The translations under genes and the position numbers were made by a program. 64,000 bases of DNA from Erodium maritimum (lineage: Eukaryota > Streptophyta > Magnoliopsida > Geraniales > Geraniaceae): contig OY997590.1 of assembly GCA_963921825.1 (NCBI GenBank), positions 56,968,012-57,032,011 on the forward strand, given 5' to 3'. Shown one piece after another: positions 1-12,770 of the stretch; within the stretch, counting starts at the first letter, position 1, and each line of letters starts with the position of its first letter. The notes beneath the pieces were generated by a model. That model was given only the letters and a program-made list of their open reading frames with translations. It was not told the origin of the DNA and searched no databases.

Positions 1-469
1 GTATGTACCATCACGATTCAACTATAGGGGTCACTGTAGCTGGACGTGAATGGGGGGATGCCAAGTGGTTACAACGTAATTCGGGGACGCCTGAACCGGG
101 TTGTAACGACGCGGTGTCAACATGAATGTTATGTTAGAAAGATGACGTGTTAAGAACTTGAGACTAAGTCTATGTTGTACATTGTGGAATTACTTGTGGT
201 ATAAATTGTGGCATGTGTGACTTATGTGTGAAAATGTTGTCGAGCGTGACAATATGTGTAACCTCGTTGTTTGAGTGTATAATCTATGTGACGCACTAGT
301 GTGCAGACTTCTCTGATGTGTGCAATTGTGTGACTATATTATACTGAGTATATTAGTAGTATGAGTACTTTTGTGTTGGACTGTGTGTGACGTTAGTTAT
401 TTTTAAGCGCATCGTTCTTTAAGAGTAAGAAACTAAGCATGTGCGTTATCCGTGCAGCGGATTTGTGAC

Positions 470-1370
470 ATGGCACCGACTTACGTTCTGCGAGGCACGA
501 GGAGACGACCCGCTAGAGGCCGAGGACAACCATTGACCGTTGAGTCGACAGGGGCGACTAGTGCCCAGGGTGCACCCGCTGAGGGGCACGAGAGGGTTGA
601 GACAGCCCAGGCGGCAGCTCTGGAGGAGCTGACTTGCATTGTTTAGGGATTGGCAGCAGCCTTTGCTCGAAGAGAGGCTACAGCTCCGACACTAGAGGCT
701 GTGTCTGCTGCCACTACAGCAGCCACTGAGGGACCTAGTCAGGTTGACAGTTACACTGCGCAGGCGCTGCGAGACTTCAGCAGGCTGGGCACGCCTGTGT
801 TTTCCGCGGAGCCAAACCCCGAGGCAGTCGAGACGTGGCTGGAGCGGATCACCCGCAACCTGGACACATCAGGGGTCCTGAGTGGTAGCCTGAGAGTGTC
901 GTTCACAGCTTTCCATTTGGAGGGAGAGGCCTACCACTGGTGGCGGCGCGAGCAGGCGCGAGTGGGAGATGACTTTGCATTGTTCGGACAGCGATTTCTA
1001 GAGCAGTACTTTCCACAGTCGGTACTGGACGACAAGCATCAGCATTTCCTTGAATTGTGACAGGAGCGACTGTCAGTGTCCGAGTACGAGGCGAGGTTCA
1101 CCTCCTTGTCTCGTTTTGCTCAAGAGATGGTACAGACTGAGGTTCTCCGTTGCCGACGTTTCGAGGCAGGTCTTCGCTCGACGATTGCAGATCGGGTCGC
1201 TGTTTTGAGGACCCAGGTTTACTCTGACCTGGTGGATCGGGCCTTGGCTGTGGAGCGGCGCTTCTGTGAGACAGCTAGAGTTCGAGAGGTCAGGCCGAGA
1301 CCGACCAGTTCCCTTAGCCCATATGAGTCTCGTGATCCGAGGAGGAAGAGGACCTCGGGGTCGTTCTAGT
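470..1370 (+). pseudogene. Element A gag (capsid region), fossil
   Basis: Gag-like polyprotein remains of element A. The start context (ATG at 470) and the N-terminal basic and Pro/Gly-rich stretch match gag starts in elements B (11,177, minus) and C (55,184). The retrotransposon gag core is recognisable by the FHLEGEAYHWWRRE and FGQRFLEQYFP segments. Two zinc knuckles follow at about 1,440-1,600 (CYGCGQPGHMARDC and CHRCGRPGHFASRC), as in the nucleocapsid part of the family. The gene is broken. Confidence 0.85.
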
Positions 1371-1896
1371 CCCAAACACAGTTGAGAGGGCTGCGACAGG
1401 TCGGGTCAGTGGCTTCTATTGGACGTTCCATGTCAGGGCGCACGTGCTACGGATGTGGGCAGCCGGGCCACATGGCTCGAGACTGTCCAAGGAGCAGCGG
1501 ACCAGTGGACCGTCCGGCGGGTAGACCTGAGGATAGGTCGAGTGCCGGGCCACCGCTATGTCACCGGTGTGGTCGGCCAGGACACTTCGCTTCCAGGTGC
1601 CCAGATCGGTTTTTGGAGGTGTCGGCACCGCGACCATAGCAGTCGCAGACTGGGCAGTCACCACAGTTCCAGCAGCGTCAGGCTCAGACGCAGAGAGCAC
1701 CGCGACAGGCTGCGAGCGCGCCAGCGCCGAGACAGCGAGCTGCACAGCAGGTCGCACTTCCACCACCCCCGAGAGGCGGACCCCCAGCACAGCAGGGTCG
1801 GGTGTATGCAGTCACCGACTCTCGAGCTGAGAGACGTCACTCCGGCCATGAGCTACTCAGGGTACGTGCTAGCTTTATAATTCTTGGGCATCTTTC

Positions 1897-4800
1897 TTGT
1901 TTGATACTGGAGTATCTCATTCTTTCATCTCCTCTTCTTTCGCTAGTATGTTGGGTTTGAGGGTAGATTCGTTGAGTCGACCTTTATGTCTTGACAACCC
2001 TGTTACGGAAGAGGTAGTTTTGAGTACTGTTTGTCGGGCTTGTGAGATCCGAGTGGCTGATTACCCGTTTTATGGTGATTTGCTTGTGTTGGAGATGACA
2101 GCGTTTGACGTGATCTTGGGGATGGACTGGATGACGAGGTATCGGGCGTCGATCGACTGTTATCGTCGGCAGGTGACCGTAGTATCAGGCGACACGATCG
2201 TCACTTTCGTCTTGGGCAGTAGGAGCGGAGTTCTCATGTCTATGTTGAATGTGGGAGATGAGACGGAAACCGTGCAGAGTAGAGAGCTATCGAGAGTGGT
2301 ATGCGAGTTCCCGGAGGACTTTCCAGAGGAGCTGTTAGGATTACCGGCGGCGCGCGAGGTGGAGTTTAGGATCAAATTGATCCCGGGTACGGCGCCGATA
2401 TCTATTTGCACCACCCGAGTTGGTCGAGCTGAAGCGACAACTCGAGGAGCTTCGGGAGAAGGGATTTATCCGACCGAGTGCTTCGCCGTGGGGAGCATCC
2501 GCCCTCTTCGTGAAGAAGAAGGGTGGAGCGTTAAGGATGTGCATCGATTACCGAAAGTTGAACCAGGTTACGGTGAAGAACCGTTATCCGATGCCGAGGA
2601 TCGACGACCTGTTTGATCAACTGAGAGGAGCGAAGTGCTTCAAGAAGATTGATCTTTGATCGGGGTACAATCAGTTGAGGGTTCGGGAAGAGGATGTGGA
2701 GAGGACCGCATTTCAGACTCGGTATGGGCACTACGAGTTCTTGGTGATGTCGTTCGGGTTGACGAACGCACCTGCAACGTTCATGGACTTGATGAACGGG
2801 ATCTTCCGACCCTACTTTGACTAGTTCGTCGTGGTGTTCGTAGACGACATTCTGATTTATTCGCCGAGTGAGGAGGCGCATGAGGTGTTAGTCTTAGTGC
2901 CCGTAGTTCAATCATAAATGTCCAAATGTATATATCATCATTAGCAATAAGATTAAAGCGGCTTTCTATTACTTATGTGTTGGAGTAATATATCGATGTG
3001 ATTTCTGATCTATGCCCACCATGCGAATAGAACCATAGATCGAGATGGATCACACTCGATGGGTCCCTAGTCAATAAAGCTTCACTAGAAGCGACTAGTA
3101 TGAAAGATGGCTCTTCATGGCTTACGTTCTGTTAGTCATTGGAATGGGATTCCGGAGTCTGATCATAGATATCATGTGGGACATGATATTGGACGACCCG
3201 CCTTGAATATGTGCCATAGATTGAGTCATTAACATATTCAGTGTCGTAGCTTGTCATGTATCCTTAGACCAAGGAGTCTTTGTGATCACTATGCAGTCAA
3301 CAACTAAGTTTGACCTGAGCCTAACGTTGTCCGTAACAGGGCTTCCATAATGGCCAGGATTGGCTTGGGGACGGGTTGCATGAGTGACACGAAAGACGGC
3401 TAAGGGATTTATCCCTCATACTGAGGTATGAGAAAGATATCGGTTCTCGGCCGCTTGATCGAGAGTGACTGAAAGAATAGCATGGACATGCACATGATAC
3501 TAGGTATCATATATTCAGTCATCTCACATATCAAGGAACAGTGATTGAGAATAATAAGGATGACGGCTCTATGCCTTATCTCAATCAGGATATCGGAGAT
3601 AAAAGGATAATGACAGGGACGACGGAAAGGTTAGAATCGATTGGTTCGATTCACTATGTAGTGTCAGGCAATACTAAAGTCTCGTTAGTTGCCACTTATG
3701 TAGGATCAAGTAAAATGGGATTTTACGTTGATCTATCGACATGCATAGACCTAAGGGTCACACCAAAGGATGAAACTCATTGACACATTTATGGAGAATG
3801 GCCAAAAGAGAGTTGTCTCGGGACATGACCAAAACTGGGTTTTGGGTCATGTGCCCGTAAGTGAATAGGACATTACGGATCAAGACAAGGCTTGGAGTCT
3901 TGGGATTGATCGCGTTGGATAATGTTGGACATTTCCGGTATGGAAGGCTTGGAGGCGATGAGCACGTCACGGGACCTCGTTGGGAATGGCCATGGGCCAT
4001 GTTCCAAGAGGCCCATGAAAGGCCCATGAAACCAAGGCCCATGGAACTAATTAATCAAGTCTTGATTAATTAGTACTAAGTAAGCAAGACAAAGATTAAG
4101 GTGTTGGTGATTCACCACCTAACCCATCTTGTCTTGCCATACTTAGCACCATGCTTGTCTTACTTCACACCATGCTTCACACCTTACTTGTCCTTGATGG
4201 TTGTTGATGGTTTAAGTCATCTTTTTCCTACAACAAATCACAAGACAAGAATAGAAACACAACTTCTCTCCCTCTCACACTACAATTTCGAGTTTGGCAC
4301 TTTTCCCCCCTCTTGTTGTGTTCTTGAGTCATCTAAAGAAGAACTACGTGGCTTTGATTCCAATTGGATACGTAGGCGTCTTGGAGACTCAAGCCGATCA
4401 TCGTTTCTTTGGTGTTCTCTTCCTTTTCTTGAACTAGTTGGTAAGGAAACATCCATATTGTTTATTCTCTTGTGTATCTAATATTTGGTAGTGTTTTATG
4501 ACATGGTCTCGAGTTATTTCCGCTGCAAGTATGTGTTCATACCCTCCATCGAGACCCAACATGAGGAGCTTCTAAGGACAGTTTTAACATTGTTCTGCAC
4601 TCACCAGTTGTACGGCAACCTGCAGAAGTGCGAGTTCCGGCTCGCCGAGGTGAAGTTCCTCGGGCATGTTGTGTCCTGAGAGGGTATACTCGTCGGTCCG
4701 ACGAACATCGACGCGGTCTCGAAGTGGGCACGGCCCAAGAGTGTCTTCGAGATCCGCAGCTTCCTAAGCTTGGCAGGGTACTATCGACGGTTCGTCCAGG

Positions 4801-6764
4801 ACTTCTCACGTCTGGCCGCGCCAATGACTGCCTTGACACGCAAGGGAGCGTAGTTTGTGTGGACTGATGAGTGTGAGCACTCCTTTGCAGAGCTGAAGGC
4901 TCGTTTGACCACCGCACCCGTGTTGATAGTGTCGGAGCGCGGGATCGGCTATGACGTGTATTGTGACGCGTCGGGTAAGCGACTGGGGTGTGTGTTGATG
5001 CAGTCCGGGAAGGTAGTTGCATATGGCACGAGACAGTTGAAGATACATGAGCGCAACTACCCGACCCATGATCTAGATTTGGCAACAATTGTCTTTGCAC
5101 TGAAGAGCTGGCGGCACTACTTGTATGGAGAGCGATTCCGGGCATTTTCAGATCACAAGAACCTCAAGTACATCTTCTCCCAGCGCGACTTGAACATGCG
5201 CCAGAGGCGATGGATGGAGCTGTTGGAGGAATACAACTTCGAGCTACTCTACCACCCGGGCAAGGCGAACGTCGTCGCCGAAGCCCTGAGTAAGAAGTCG
5301 ACTCACAACCTTGCTAGTATATATGTCCGAGAGTGGGACATGATGGAGGAGTTGAGCATGTTTCGGCTTGAGCTCGATGAGATCACCGATGGCGTGGCCA
5401 TGTGTTCGCTGGTGGCGCAACCCACACTAGTTGTCCGTGTGCTGGAGGCACAGGACGGGGATGCCGAGGCGGAAGGGATCAGAGAGAGGATTATCAGCGG
5501 TGTTGACACCGAGGGTTGGGAGCAGGGTACTGATCTGGGTCTGCGATACCGAGGGGGACTGTTTATGCCACGTGGTTGTAGAGATGATGTACTGAGAGAG
5601 TCTCATCACTCCCGTCTTGCTGTGCACCCGGGTGGCACCAAGATGTATCGGGATATCAGACGACAGTTCTGGTGGAGTGGGATGCGTAGAGCAGTTGCAG
5701 AGTTCGTTTTGAGACGCCTCACTTGTTAGCAAGTGAAGGTCGAGCATCAGCGTCCCGCCTGCTTACTACAGCCGTTACCGATCGCAGAGTGGAAGTGGGA
5801 TCACTTCACGATGGACTTCGTGAGTTACTTGCCGAGGTCGCCGAGAGGGCACGACGCAGTTTGGGTGGTAGTCGACCGACTGACCAAGTCGGCACACTTT
5901 GTGTTCGACGGAGATCCGCGTTTCACCTCCAGATTTTGGGAGAGCTTGCAGAGAGAGTTGGGGACCGAGGTCTTGCTTAGTACAACATATCACCCACATA
6001 CCGATGGTCAGTCAGAGCGCATTATTCAGATACTGGAGGATATGCTACGAGCATGTGTGTTGGACTTCCGAGGGTCATGGGATGACCACTTACCTTTAGC
6101 GGAGTTTGCCTACAACAACAGCTTCCAAGCCAGTATTGGGATGGCACCGTTTGAGGCGTTGTATGGTAGGCCGTGCAGATCGCCCGTATGTTGGGCAGAG
6201 GTGGGAGACCGGAGTCTACTTGGTCCGGAGCTTGTCTGGGAGACGACCGAGAAGGTCGCACTGATTCGGGATTGGTTGAGGAATGCGCAGAGTCGCCAGA
6301 AGAGTTATGCAGATAAACAGCGTCGGCCTCTTGAGTTTACAGTTGGCGATCATGTGTTTCTGAGGGTAAGCCCGAAGAAGGGCCTATTGCGGTTCAACCG
6401 CGGCGGAGGCAAGTTGGCCCTGCGGTTTATCGGACCTTTCGAGATCTTGAGCAGAGTTGGAGCTGTTGCCTATCGCCTTGCATTGCCACCGCAGCTCGGG
6501 AACATTCATAACGTCTTCCATGTATCCCAGCTGCGGAAGTACACTACGGACCCCTCCCACGTGATTGAGTGGACGGACATCGAGGTAGCTGAGGCTGTTT
6601 CGTATGAGGAGCAACCAGTCAGGATTCTGGATAGACGAGAGAAGGCCTTGCGTGGCAGAACTATCCCACTAGTGCGGGTGCAGTGGAAGCACCACGGAGC
6701 AGAGTCGACCTGGGAGCGCGAGGATGAGGTTCGTGCGAAGTACCCCAGTCTGTTCGACCCTTGA
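1897..6764 (+). pseudogene. Element A pol (PR-RT-RH-IN), fossil, split by a solo LTR
   Basis: Pol remains of element A. The aspartic protease is near 1,900-2,200 (DTGVSHSFISSSF). Reverse transcriptase starts near 2,390 ([20 protein letters not shown]) and continues on the far side of the inserted solo LTR from 4,562. RNase H is near 4,920-5,300 (VYCDASGKRLGCVL, FSDHKNLKYIF). Integrase runs from about 5,560 to 6,764, with the HPGGTKMYRDIRRQFWW zinc-binding side, the THYHPHTDGQSERI-type core (YHPHTDGQSERI) and a C-terminal chromodomain-like tail. The order PR-RT-RH-IN is that of Ty3/gypsy. The gene is broken in several places. Confidence 0.9.
2886..4561 (+). mobile_element. Solo LTR (1,676 bp, probably copia-type) nested in element A
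   Basis: A TG...CA-bounded block interrupts the reverse-transcriptase region of element A. It is flanked by a perfect 5-bp duplication TGAGG at 2,881-2,885 and 4,562-4,566. Removing it restores the continuity of the host element. It has no coding domains and no internal region, so it is a solo LTR left by LTR-LTR recombination. Its sequence is unlike the Tekay LTRs elsewhere in the window. The length and the start (TGTTAGTCTTAGTGCC) suggest a copia-type LTR, but this is an inference. The strand is arbitrary. It looks whole for a solo LTR. Confidence 0.85.
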
Positions 6765-6800
6765 GGTACGTCTGTTTTAAATTTCGAGGACGAAATTCTT

Positions 6801-6815
6801 TAAAGGGGGGTAGAT
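6801..6815 (+). other. Polypurine tract of element A
   Basis: The purine run TTAAAGGGGGG followed by TAGAT lies directly before the LTR start TGTAAGAACTG at 6,816. This is where the plus-strand primer of Ty3/gypsy elements sits. Confidence 0.7.
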
Positions 6816-7845
6816 TGTAAGAACTGCCCCCGGTCGAACTGGAGGTTTTCGGAGAAAGTTGACTTTTTGCTGGAAAAGTCAACCGAGGACTCCGTGAGTC
6901 ATTTGGGACCTTTCCGGGGCCCAAAAAGCTTAGCCGTCATTACGGTTAGCTTAGTTGGGTCATTTCCTTTCAAATGACTGTATTTGTGGAAAAGTCAACC
7001 CGGGGTCGTTTTCGGTCAAGCACGGTCCAAATTGGAGTTTAAACCTACTAATTAAGTGAGCTTGATTTATTTGAACTAGGATTGGTCCCCACATGGACAT
7101 GTGTCCATGTTAGCTTGGAAGGGAAGAAATGGGTACAATTTGACCCTTTTACCCTTGTTGGTTGCACTTGAGGAGAGATAAGGCAAAGGGGGTAACTTGG
7201 GGATCATTCTCTCTAGGTTTAAGACACCAATTGGACCCATTTCAGCCCATTATTTAACTACTGGCCGAAATTTTCAAGGGAGGAGAGAGAGAGGAGCTCC
7301 CATGAAAGCTTGAGGAAGAAGAAAGGAAAAAAAAAAGGGACTTTTGCTCATCTCTACATCAAAACTTCATAAAAACTCCATTTCCTTCATCTATTCTTCA
7401 TTACCAAGGTAATCATCAAAACCATTTTCGTTTTGGTTGAGTTTGATTCATGCGTTTTGGTAGAAGAATGCTAGAAATGGTTGGGTTAAGGTTTGATGAT
7501 GTTAGTTGTTGTTTTTGGTGGATGGAAGTGAAGTTGTTGATGGAAATATATTGTTTTTAAGTTGTTTTGTTGAAACCCATCGAGGGGATTGGAGTATTGG
7601 AAGTGATTGAATTTGTTTTGGAGGTTTATGAGTTCATCAATGGAGTTTTGATGATGAAATTCGTGGAAAACTAAGGTGGGGAAGAAGAAGGGGGTCTGCC
7701 CAGATCTGTTTCGGAATGGGACACGGAGAGGGCCAGATTTCGGCACGGAACACCACACGGAATGGGCCAGGTTCCGGCACGGAGTACCGCAAGGACCGGG
7801 CCAGGGTCCGGCACAGTGTGCAGCACGGACCGTGCCTGGTGCACA
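6816..7845 (+). repeat. Element A 3' LTR, 5' portion only
   Basis: It begins TGTAAGAACTGCCCCCGG, the same terminus as the LTRs of B (14,919, minus) and C (49,786). It contains the conserved inverted TTGAC hairpin at 6,858-6,883 and, at about 7,690-7,840, a stretch rich in GGCACGG/CCGTGCC units equivalent to the palindromic array in the B and C LTRs. It stops at about 7,845, where integrase sequence of element B begins on the other strand. Confidence 0.8.
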
Positions 7846-7849
7846 ACAA

Positions 7850-9960
7850 GACGGGAGTGATGAGACTCTCTCAACACAGCATCTCTACAACCACGCGACA
7901 CAAACAGCCCTCCTCGGTATCTCAGACCCAGATCAGTACCCTGCTCCCAGCCCTCGGCGTCAACACAGCTGATAATCCTCTCCCGGATCTCTGCCGTCTC
8001 GGCATCCTCGGCATGTGCCTCCAACACATGGGAAACTAGTATGGGCTGCGCCACCAACGAACACATAGCCACGCCATCGGTGATCTCATCGAGCTCTAGC
8101 CCAAATGTGCTCAATTCCTCCATCATGTCCCACTCTCGGACTGATATACTGGTGAGACAATGTGTCGACTTCCTACTCAGGGCATCGGCGACGACGTTCG
8201 CCTTGTCTGGATGGTAGAGTAGCTCGAAGTCGAACTCCTCAAGTAGCTACATTCATCGCCTTTGACGCATGTTCAAGTCCCGCTGGGAGAAGATGTACTT
8301 GAGACTCTTGTGATCCGAGAACACCCGGAATCGTTCTCCATACAAGTAGTTTCGCCAGCTCTTCAGCGCAAGGACAACCGCTGCCAACTCTAAGTCGTGG
8401 GTCGGGTAGTTGCGCTCATGTGTCTTCAACTATCTGGAGCCATAAGCAATTACCTTCCCGGACTACATTAGTACACATCCCAGTCCCTCACCGGACGCAT
8501 CACAATATACATCATATCCGATCCCCGCTCCGGCACGATCAACACGGGAGCGGTAGTCAAACGAGCCTTCAGCTCGGTAAAGGAATGCTCACACTCATCA
8601 GTCCACAGAAACTCAGCTCCCTTGCGTGTCAGGGCAGTCATCGGCGCAGCCAGACGTGAGAAGCCCTGGACGAATCGTCGGTAATATCCTTCCAAGCCTA
8701 GGAAGCTGCGGATCTCAAAGACACTCTTGGGCCGTGCCCATTTCGAGACCGCGTCGATCTTCGCCGGATCGACTAGTATACCCTCTCGGGACACAACATG
8801 CCCAAGGAACTTCACCTGTGCGAGCCAAAACTCGCACTTCTCCTGGTTTCCGTACAGCTGGTGAGTGCGCAACAATGTCAAAACCGTCTTCAGGTGCTCC
8901 TCATGCGCCTCCCCACTCCCCGAATATATCAAAATGTCGTCTACAAACACCACGGCGTACTGGTCTAGGTACGGTCGGAAAATACCGTTCATCAGGTCCA
9001 TGAACGCTGCATGCGCGTTCGTCAACCCGAACGGCATCAATAAGAACTCGTAGTGTCCGTACCGAGTCCAGAATGCGGTCTTCACCACATACTCCTCCCG
9101 AACTCTCAACTGACAATACCCTGATCGTAGATCAATCTTCGAGAAGCACTTCGCTCCTCTCAGCTGATCGAACAAGTCATCGATCCTCAACATCGGATAG
9201 CGGTTCTTCACCGTGACCCGGTTCAACTTCCGGTAGTCGATGCACATCCTCAATGCTCCACCCTTCTTCTTCACGAAGGGGGTAGATGCTCCCCAGGGTG
9301 AGGCACTCGGTCAGATAAATCCCTTCTCTCGAAGCTCCTCGAGTTGTCGCTTCAGCTCGACCAACTCGGCTGGTGTAAACCGGTACGGTGCCATGTATAT
9401 CGGTGTCATCCCCAATATCAAGTCGATCCTAAAATCAACCTCGCGCGTCGGCGGTAATCCCGACAGATCCTCCGAAAAGACCTCTGAAAACTCACACACT
9501 ACACGCGGCAGCTCTCTGCTCCGCTCAGTCGCCACCTCATCTCCCGAGGTCAATGCTGACAGGAGAACTTCGCTCCTATTGCCCAGTACACAAGTGACGA
9601 TCGTGTCACCCGAGACCACTATCACCTGCCGTCGATAGCAATCGATCGACGCTCGATACCTTGTGAGCCAATCCATCCCCAATATCACGTCAAATGCCGT
9701 CATGTCCAAAACAAGTAAATCACGAACAAAAGGGAAATCAGCCACTCTAATCTCACATGCACGACATACTGTACTTAAGATCACATCTCCCGTGACCGGG
9801 GTATCAAGACATAAGGGTCGACTCAACGTCTCCACCCTCAACCTCAATGAACCAGCAAAAGTAGAAGAGATGAAAGAATGTGAAGCCCCAGTAGCAAATA
9901 AGAAAGACGCCCAGGAATTATAAACCAAGCACATACCTTGAGTGGTCTCATGACCGGAGT
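7850..9960 (-). pseudogene. Element B pol (PR-RT-RH-partial IN), fossil
   Basis: Protease lies near 9,600-9,960 (GASHSFISSTFAGSLRL). Reverse transcriptase follows to about 8,690, with [18 protein letters not shown] and the FVDDILIYS catalytic-box region. RNase H comes next, then the start of integrase to about 7,850. It is closest to the pol of element A in this window. It belongs to a broken element. Confidence 0.88.
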
Positions 9961-9989
9961 GGCGTCCCTCCGCTCGGGATTCAGTGACA

Positions 9990-11177
9990 ACATACACCCG
10001 ACCCTGCTGAGCCTGAGGTCCTCCTCTCGAGGGTGGTGGAAGAGTCACCTGATGTGGATCCCTCGACTGATGTCTCTATGCTGGTGCGATCGCCGCCTGG
10101 CGTGGGGCTCTCGGAGCCTGAGTCTGACGCTGGCGGAAAGAGGGTGCCTGGCGGGGCTTGCTTCTGCTGAGGTCTCGGCGCTGACGCTCCTCCAGCCCGG
10201 TCATGACACTCAAAAGAGAGGTGTCCCAGTCGGCCGCACTGATAGCATGTCCTCTCATCGGCACGTGGTCTCTCCCCGAACCTCGACGGACGATCCGTCT
10301 GATGATCTGTAGGTCCGCTACTCCTCAGACAATCTCGGGCTAGGTGGCCCAGCTGCCTGCACAAGGGGCACAACTGCGCTATCGGGGCAGGGCCAACGGA
10401 CGCTACTGCTCCGACTCGGCGCATCCCACCAGACTGGGGCTGTGGCTGGAAGGATCCTGAGCTCCTCTGCCTCCTCAGATCGCGGCCCTTAGACGGCCTT
10501 AGAAAGCCACTCGGTCTCAGCCTGCTCTCGCGGGCCCTAGCGGTCTCTCTGAAGTGTCGCTCCACTGCTAGTGCCTGGTCCACTAGCTCAGTGTACACCT
10601 CAATCCTGAAGGCGGTGACTCGATCCATGATCGACGGGATGAGTCCCCTCTCGAATCTCCTACAACGACGCTCCTCGGTCTGCACCATCTCTGGTGCAAA
10701 ACGGGACAAGGATGTGAACATTGCCTCATACTCCAAGACAGTCATCCCTCTCTGACGCAGTTCTAGGAATTACTGGTGTCTGTCATCTCGGACTGATCTC
10801 GGGAAATACTGCTCCAGGAATAGCCTGACAGGAGTACCCAGCCTGAGGAAGTCCCTCAGCGCCTGGGCTGTGAAGCTGTCGGCCTGACTCAGCCTAGCAG
10901 CATGCACGGTCTCAGGTGCCGGTGCTGCAGTCTCCCTCTGGGCGCAGATCACCGCGAGAACTGTGCGAACCATCTCCTCCAGAGTGGTCGCCTGGGTCGG
11001 CTCTGCGACCGGAGGACCTCTGGGCGGTGGCCCTGACGGTCCAGCCTCATCTCTCTCGTGCTCCGCAGAGGTAGCACCCTGGGCACTCGATGCCCCTGCC
11101 TGCTCAATGACAGGTGGCTGCCCCTGGCCCCCCGCTGGGCGACCTCTAGTGCCTTTCGGCATGTAGGTACGAGCCAT
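9990..11177 (-). pseudogene. Element B gag with zinc knuckles, fossil
   Basis: Gag remains starting MARTYMPKGTRGRPAGGQGQ. A capsid region follows (FLEQYFPRSVRDDRHQ, VSEYEA-type segment). Then come two CCHC knuckles, CPLCRQLGHLARDC and CYQCGRLGHLSFEC. A proline-, serine- and glutamine-rich linker leads to the protease. It matches the gag of elements A and C part for part. Broken. Confidence 0.85.
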
Positions 11178-12163
11178 GTCGCTTGTATCCGCTGTACGGA
11201 TAAACATACATGCTCAGTTTCTCAATTTTGAATAAAGCGGCTCGCTTAAAACAGTAACGTTCACACACGTTTCACAAAGGTCATACTCGGACCAACAGTA
11301 TACTTAGTCTTATAGTCATAGATGATTTCATATAATCAGAGAAGTCCGCACACTTGTGCGTCTCACATAATCAATCACACAATTCAACCATCTCCCACGG
11401 GAGTCATAGTTTCAAACAAGCCACACAGTATACCGTTCACATCACACAACAATGCCACATAGTCTCCGCACTAACTCATTTCCACAGTTCTCAACACCTT
11501 TCTCTTTCTATCACAACATTCAAGTCGATATCGCGTCGTTACAACCCGATTCAGGCGTCTCCGAATCTCGTTGTAACCATTTGACATCCCCCTATCACGT
11601 TCGACTACAGTGGCGCCCCTGAGTCATCCCGTGATAGTACAAACACTTCAGTTTTGCAGAAATTTGGGCATGACCCGTTCGAAAATTCCACTAACCATCC
11701 GCTCAAGCGGGACATTCAATAAACAAACTGCATAAAGCATTCAACACAACATAGCACACAACAAAACATCGCAGTTACACACCTCGGGTCACGGTAATTA
11801 CTCGATTAGCACCCGGCCAAGTCGACATTCCGATCCAACCAATCACTCAACGGCCGACCAAGGCAGCAACCCACATAACGATCACTCAACAAACACGTCA
11901 TAGACAACATCGAGAATTGCTCGCTAACCCAGCCTCGATCTCAACCAATCGGTATAACAGTTCAACCAAGGCACATAACATAACACAAAGTAAGGCAAGA
12001 CTCAAACAAGGCACTTCACCATCCGAGACATCTCGTCGTCTCGGGTTTACGCATAGGACATTTCTGACCCGCGTGATCGACATTATAACCTTAACAACCT
12101 AGCTCTACCTACCTAATTGACGTACGGTCCGAGGTTTTGAAAAACAATTTCAGTGAAACCAGG

Positions 12164-12174
12164 CTCTGATACCA
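12164..12174 (-). other. Primer-binding site of element B (initiator tRNA-Met type)
   Basis: On the minus strand TGGTATCAGAG follows the 5' LTR after a 3-nt spacer. TGGTATCAGAGC is the complement of the 3' end of plant initiator tRNA-Met, the usual primer for this clade. Confidence 0.85.
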
Positions 12175-12770
12175 AATTGTCACGCCCCAAATCCGGTTTT
12201 GAACGGACTCGAGACGTGAACTAGAATAATAATTTAATGATAAAGATAAAAGCAAACTTAAACGAATTAAATCTCCAAATTTAGTTTCAACATAAATAAC
12301 TCCGATAATCATAATCCGAATCCGATGCTATGAGTCAAAAGTTCAAAATATAACGAGTAAGACAAAGTTTAATACGAAATGAGCAAGTACGTCTCTACTA
12401 CGGTAACCACCCGGACCCTCAATGAGCTCCCGAGCCCTGAGATGTCCTACAAGCCTACTCACCAACAAAACCTATAAAACAGTAAAAAACAGAAGGGGTG
12501 AGCTTACGCTCAGTAGGAAAAAGTAGTAAAAGGGAAAGGACTCCCGCTCCGTTGTCAGAATAAAACGGTCAATAATTCTTACTAAAAGATGAAAACGCAA
12601 ATAGAAAACGACAAGAACACATGATCTCGATAATAGCACCAAATTAAGTAAACAAACGAGCAACATGACTGTATACTGCTAAGACCACTACGGACGTCAC
12701 TCAGACTCAATACCACATAACATAAGACAAGTACTCAGGAATCCGATCACCACACACAACTCAATTAATA

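Larger units (their letters stand above)
1..7845 (+). mobile_element. Element A: fossil Ty3/gypsy (Tekay/Del-like chromovirus), left end outside window
   Basis: A long Ty3/gypsy element enters from the left edge. The parts are in the order leader (1-469), gag (470-1,370), two CCHC knuckles (about 1,440-1,600), protease, reverse transcriptase, RNase H, integrase with a C-terminal chromodomain-like tail (to 6,764), a purine tract and the start of the 3' LTR at 6,816. The domain order and the integrase tail (ending EREDEVRAKYPSLF) point to the Tekay/Del clade of plant chromoviruses. The leader matches that of elements B and C in this window. The element is broken in several places (about ten) and is split by a solo LTR at 2,886-4,561. 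Its 3' LTR runs into element B, which lies in the opposite direction. Age cannot be read because no second LTR is present. Confidence 0.9.
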
